This document shows, piece after piece, positions 34,976-39,499 of a stretch of DNA of 39,499 bases. A model generated the notes under the pieces. The model ran no database searches, was not told the origin of the DNA, and was given only the letters and a program-made list of their open reading frames with translations. The translations under genes and the position numbers were made by a program. Each line of letters opens with the position of its first letter. Position 1 is the stretch's first letter. The DNA comes from Hyphomicrobiales bacterium. GTDB taxonomy: Bacteria > Pseudomonadota > Alphaproteobacteria > MED-G09. The stretch is from the NCBI GenBank assembly GCA_028339975.1, contig JAOLDG010000010.1, positions 1 to 39,499 on the forward strand, given 5' to 3'.

Positions 34976-36334
34976 ATGATTAACGAAACAAATAAAATAA
35001 TAGATTCATTAGGCGGAACCGGTGTTTTGGCAAAGCTTCTAGGCGTCAATTTATCAGCCGTTTCTAACTATAGAAAGAAAGGTTTTCCAGCAAGATTGCA
35101 CTATAAAATAGCATCATTATGCAATGAAAAGGGCATATCTATTAATGAAAAAATTTTTGGAAATATTTCTAGAATCTCTCTTCCGATAGACTCAAGGCCA
35201 ATTGAGGTCTTAAGCGAAACCTCAATTAATATCATGGAGAATTTAGTAAGTGAGGAGTTTGAGTTAATTGATCCTCCCGTTCTTGTTTCTGCTGATAAAG
35301 TTTTAGATAGATTAGGAGAAAATATAGCAGATCGATTATATATTTTTTCTGATCCAGCTGGAACGAGACTTTGCTTGAGACCTGATCTGACAATCCCAAC
35401 ATGTATTCATTATTTGAATAATGGATTTAACGGGGAAAAAAAGAATTATGCTTATCATGGAAAGGTCTTTCAATTCCATAGCCCAACATCATCTGAGCCA
35501 AATGAATTTAGTCAAGCAGGCCTTGAATCAATTGGAGGTGATAGTTCACTTGATACTGAGATAGAGATTTTTTACAGAACTTATAATTCTTTAAAAAAAG
35601 CAGGAATAAAAGAGTTAAATATTTCAATGGGTGATATTTCTTTATTTTCCGTGCTTATCGATATTCTCGATATTCCTGTTATTTGGAAGGATCAGTTAAA
35701 GACAAAGTTTTGGAATGATAAAAATTTTAAATTACTCTTAGATGATTTATCTATTAAGAAAAAATTTGATAACAAATTATTTTATAAAATTTCTGACCTT
35801 GATCAGGAGATGGCTGAGATTTTTGTTAGGGATACAATTGGACTTTCAGAAAATCAATCACCAGTTGGAAGAAGTATTAAAGAAATTACAGAAAGATTAA
35901 TGAAGAAATCTCAAGAAATTAACACTGAGCCACTTTCGAAAAACACCTCTGATTTAATTAGGGATTTCTTATCAATATCCGACAACCCAAGTGATGCTAT
36001 AAAAAAATTGAAATCTATTTCAAAGAATATTGACTCCAAGTTAGATACAAAAATAGATAATGTTAGTGAAAGAATAGATAAAATATCAAGTTTAAAAATA
36101 GATCTTAAGAATTCTATTTTCTCTTTAGAAAAAGGTAGAACAGTTGAGTACTACACAGGCTTTCTTTTTGATTATAACTGTCCAGTTTTAGGGGATAAAG
36201 CTAATATTGGTGGTGGTGGACGTTATGATGACCTTATTAAATCTGTAAGTTCTAATCTCGATGTGCCTGCTGTTGGTGCAGCGCTTAATTTAGAGAGAGT
36301 TGAAAAGGTAATTGCTATGGAGAATTCTTTATGA
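34976..36334 (+). CDS. hisZ: HisZ (ATP phosphoribosyltransferase regulatory subunit) with N-terminal helix-turn-helix
   Basis: A 452-residue protein, about 65 longer than usual HisZ. Residues 8-60 look like a Cro/YdaS-type helix-turn-helix: DSLGGTGVLAKLLGVNLSAV, then SNYRKKGFPARLHYKIASLC. Residues 70-452 are the HisRS-like, catalytically inert HisZ body: LCLRPDLTIPT, YHGKVFQFH, QAGLESIGGD, VEYYTGFLFDY and GGGGRYDDL. HisZ forms a complex with HisG and makes it sensitive to histidine. A DNA-binding domain would let the same protein also control transcription, and two palindromes lie just upstream (inference). No clear Shine-Dalgarno precedes the ATG. Its stop overlaps the hisG start (ATGA), so the two are translationally coupled. 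Confidence 0.88.
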   Translation: MINETNKIIDSLGGTGVLAKLLGVNLSAVSNYRKKGFPARLHYKIASLCNEKGISINEKIFGNISRISLPIDSRPIEVLSETSINIMENLVSEEFELIDPPVLVSADKVLDRLGENIADRLYIFSDPAGTRLCLRPDLTIPTCIHYLNNGFNGEKKNYAYHGKVFQFHSPTSSEPNEFSQAGLESIGGDSSLDTEIEIFYRTYNSLKKAGIKELNISMGDISLFSVLIDILDIPVIWKDQLKTKFWNDKNFKLLLDDLSIKKKFDNKLFYKISDLDQEMAEIFVRDTIGLSENQSPVGRSIKEITERLMKKSQEINTEPLSKNTSDLIRDFLSISDNPSDAIKKLKSISKNIDSKLDTKIDNVSERIDKISSLKIDLKNSIFSLEKGRTVEYYTGFLFDYNCPVLGDKANIGGGGRYDDLIKSVSSNLDVPAVGAALNLERVEKVIAMENSL

Positions 36335-37308
36335 GCTCATTACTTTTAGCATTACCTTCTAAAGGAAGACTTCACGAACAAATGAATAAATTCTTTGATT
36401 CTGCGGGTCTTAAATTATCTAGGTCTGGAGGAAAAAGAACCTATTCAGGTTTTATTGAGGGTATTGAAAGGATAGAAATACTTTATTTATCTGCTAGTGA
36501 AATTTCAAATGAATTGTTAAAGGGAAACATTCATATGGGTATCACAGGCATTGATTTGATTGAGGAGGGAAGAACTCCAGCATCTAAAAAAGTTGTGCTG
36601 CTTTCAAAGTTAGGATTTGGAAAAGCCAATGTAGTTATTGCTGTACCAAACTCCTGGATTGATGTTGAGAGTATTAAGGATTTATCTGAAGTAGCGTCTG
36701 AATTTCGTTCCTACAATAATCGAAGAATGCGGGTTGCAACTAAGTTTACAAATATTACGAGAAATTTCTTCTCAAAAAACGGAATAAGCAATTATAGGTT
36801 AGTTGACAGTGCCGGCGCTACTGAAGGCTCTCCTTCAGCAGGAACTTCTGAAATTATTGTTGATATTACTGAGACTGGTCAGACAATTGAAGCTAATAAC
36901 TTGAAAATTCTCAAAGATGGAACAATGCTCAGGAGTGAGTCTTGTATTTTTTCAACAGTTGATGAAATCTGGGATCATATAGACCTAAAGCCTGTAGAGA
37001 AATTTTTAAGAATAGTTTCAGCAAGATCTGAAGCCATGGATAAAGCTGAGTTATCTTTTGATTATACAAAAGAAAGCAGTGAATTAGAAATAAGTTTATA
37101 TAGAAAATTTAAGGCTATATTTGTAAAAGGCACGCCGGACCTAGGTGACAGTGTGTCTTTAATAGCACCTTTATCTGAGCTAACCTCTTGTTCACTATAT
37201 CTTACGAAGATGGGGTATGGACCAGTTAGAACTAGTCAGCCAAATTTTATTTATAATAGAGATTCCATTTCATGGAATATTTTAAGGGAAAGTATTAAAA
37301 GGGCATAA
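36331..37308 (+). CDS. hisG: ATP phosphoribosyltransferase, catalytic subunit
   Basis: A 325-residue enzyme that condenses ATP with PRPP, the first committed step of histidine synthesis. The N-terminus LLALPSKGRLHEQ and GNIHMGITGIDLIEEG are typical. The PRPP-binding loop reads EIIVDITETGQTIEANNL (about 174-191). The C-terminal extension to 325 residues matches alphaproteobacterial HisG enzymes that work with HisZ, rather than the 200-230-residue short form or the long form with its own histidine-sensing domain. The start overlaps the hisZ stop by four bases. A hairpin terminator follows. Other his genes are not in the window. Confidence 0.95.
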   Translation: MSSLLLALPSKGRLHEQMNKFFDSAGLKLSRSGGKRTYSGFIEGIERIEILYLSASEISNELLKGNIHMGITGIDLIEEGRTPASKKVVLLSKLGFGKANVVIAVPNSWIDVESIKDLSEVASEFRSYNNRRMRVATKFTNITRNFFSKNGISNYRLVDSAGATEGSPSAGTSEIIVDITETGQTIEANNLKILKDGTMLRSESCIFSTVDEIWDHIDLKPVEKFLRIVSARSEAMDKAELSFDYTKESSELEISLYRKFKAIFVKGTPDLGDSVSLIAPLSELTSCSLYLTKMGYGPVRTSQPNFIYNRDSISWNILRESIKRA

Positions 37309-37338
37309 AAAAAGGCTATCAATATAGATAGCCTTTCT
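37307..37338. terminator. Bidirectional rho-independent terminator between hisG and groEL
   Basis: AAAGGCTATC (37311-37320) pairs perfectly with GATAGCCTTT (37327-37336) around a six-base loop. On the minus strand it is followed by a run of seven T, a strong terminator for groEL. On the plus strand the T-tract is interrupted (TTTCTT) and thus weaker for hisG. Confidence 0.88.
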
Positions 37339-37357
37339 TAATTAGTATTTTATAGGG

Positions 37358-39339
<1,982 letters not shown>

Positions 39340-39416
39340 ATTTTTTCTCCACTTATTTAAATAAAATTATTAAAACCTTTGCTCTAAAATAATTATTATA
39401 GAACTTGGTTCACCTT

Positions 39417-39445
39417 AGGTAGTTATCGTTTGCCCCAGTGTCAAG
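39417..39445 (-). promoter_or_regulatory. Sigma-32-like heat-shock promoter of groESL
   Basis: On the minus strand CTTGAC (39445-39440) and CTACCT (39422-39417) are separated by 17 bases. This resembles the alphaproteobacterial RpoH promoter (CTTGAC, about 17 bases, CTATnT) with a C for the last conserved T. Transcription would begin near 39410, leaving a leader of about 70 bases. No CIRCE (HrcA) inverted repeat is present in the visible upstream DNA. Confidence 0.55.
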
Positions 39446-39499
39446 TGCTGTTGGCGATATTTTCGATTATTTTCTACTTTTTTACCAATTTTTGAATTT

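Noticed and set aside
39340-39499. Possible CIRCE element before groES
   Set aside because: I looked for TTAGCACTC and its inverted partner with a nine-base spacer and found neither arm in place; AGTGCT near 39445 is unpaired.

Overview
The window looks like chromosome from a low-GC marine-type Gram-negative bacterium, most likely an alphaproteobacterium. Three observations point that way. The gene order is hisS-hisZ-hisG, with a 325-residue HisG of the alphaproteobacterial type. There are several large TonB-dependent receptors (TBDRs). The groESL promoter carries a CTTGAC/CTACCT sigma-32-like pair and no CIRCE element. No rRNA, tRNA, CRISPR array, transposase or phage gene was seen. Genes are densely packed and no gene-free stretch exceeds 300 bases.

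Layout: (1) 1-580, the end of a TBDR and its terminator. (2) 646-3432, a secreted DUF3604/PHP-like metallohydrolase followed by a membrane-anchored parvulin-like PPIase. (3) 3434-7490, a cytochrome P450 divergent from a large TBDR with a terminator. (4) 7524-10318, two SDR oxidoreductases and an MFS transporter in one operon. (5) 10321-15400, a carotenoid-cleavage-type dioxygenase plus a TBDR, divergent from an aldehyde dehydrogenase. (6) 15452-16448, a PCu(A)C copper chaperone and a glutathione peroxidase. (7) 16704-24189, a six-gene unit: two unlike acyl-CoA dehydrogenases, a second DUF3604 protein, a second PPIase, a HupE/UreJ-like membrane protein and PurU. (8) 24202-28543, an amidase and a 942-residue serralysin-like metalloprotease. 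(9) 28606-33316, the glyoxylate-shunt operon aceB-aceA with a RraA-like gene and a 3-hydroxyacyl-CoA dehydrogenase. (10) 33425-37308, hisS, hisZ and hisG. (11) 37358-39339, groES-groEL.

The accessory genes suggest a way of life based on taking up hydrophobic, probably terpenoid, carotenoid-like, aromatic or steroid-like compounds through TBDRs. These would be oxidised by the P450, dioxygenase, SDRs and aldehyde dehydrogenase, then by beta-oxidation enzymes, with acetyl-CoA assimilated by the glyoxylate shunt. The substrates are inference.

The two most unusual items are these. HisZ carries an N-terminal Cro-like helix-turn-helix domain, and two near-identical 15-bp palindromes lie just upstream of its start, suggesting a self-regulating histidine-biosynthesis protein. 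A DUF3604-PPIase gene pair occurs twice, the second time extended by a HupE-like gene, which looks like a conserved functional cassette for a periplasmic metalloenzyme.
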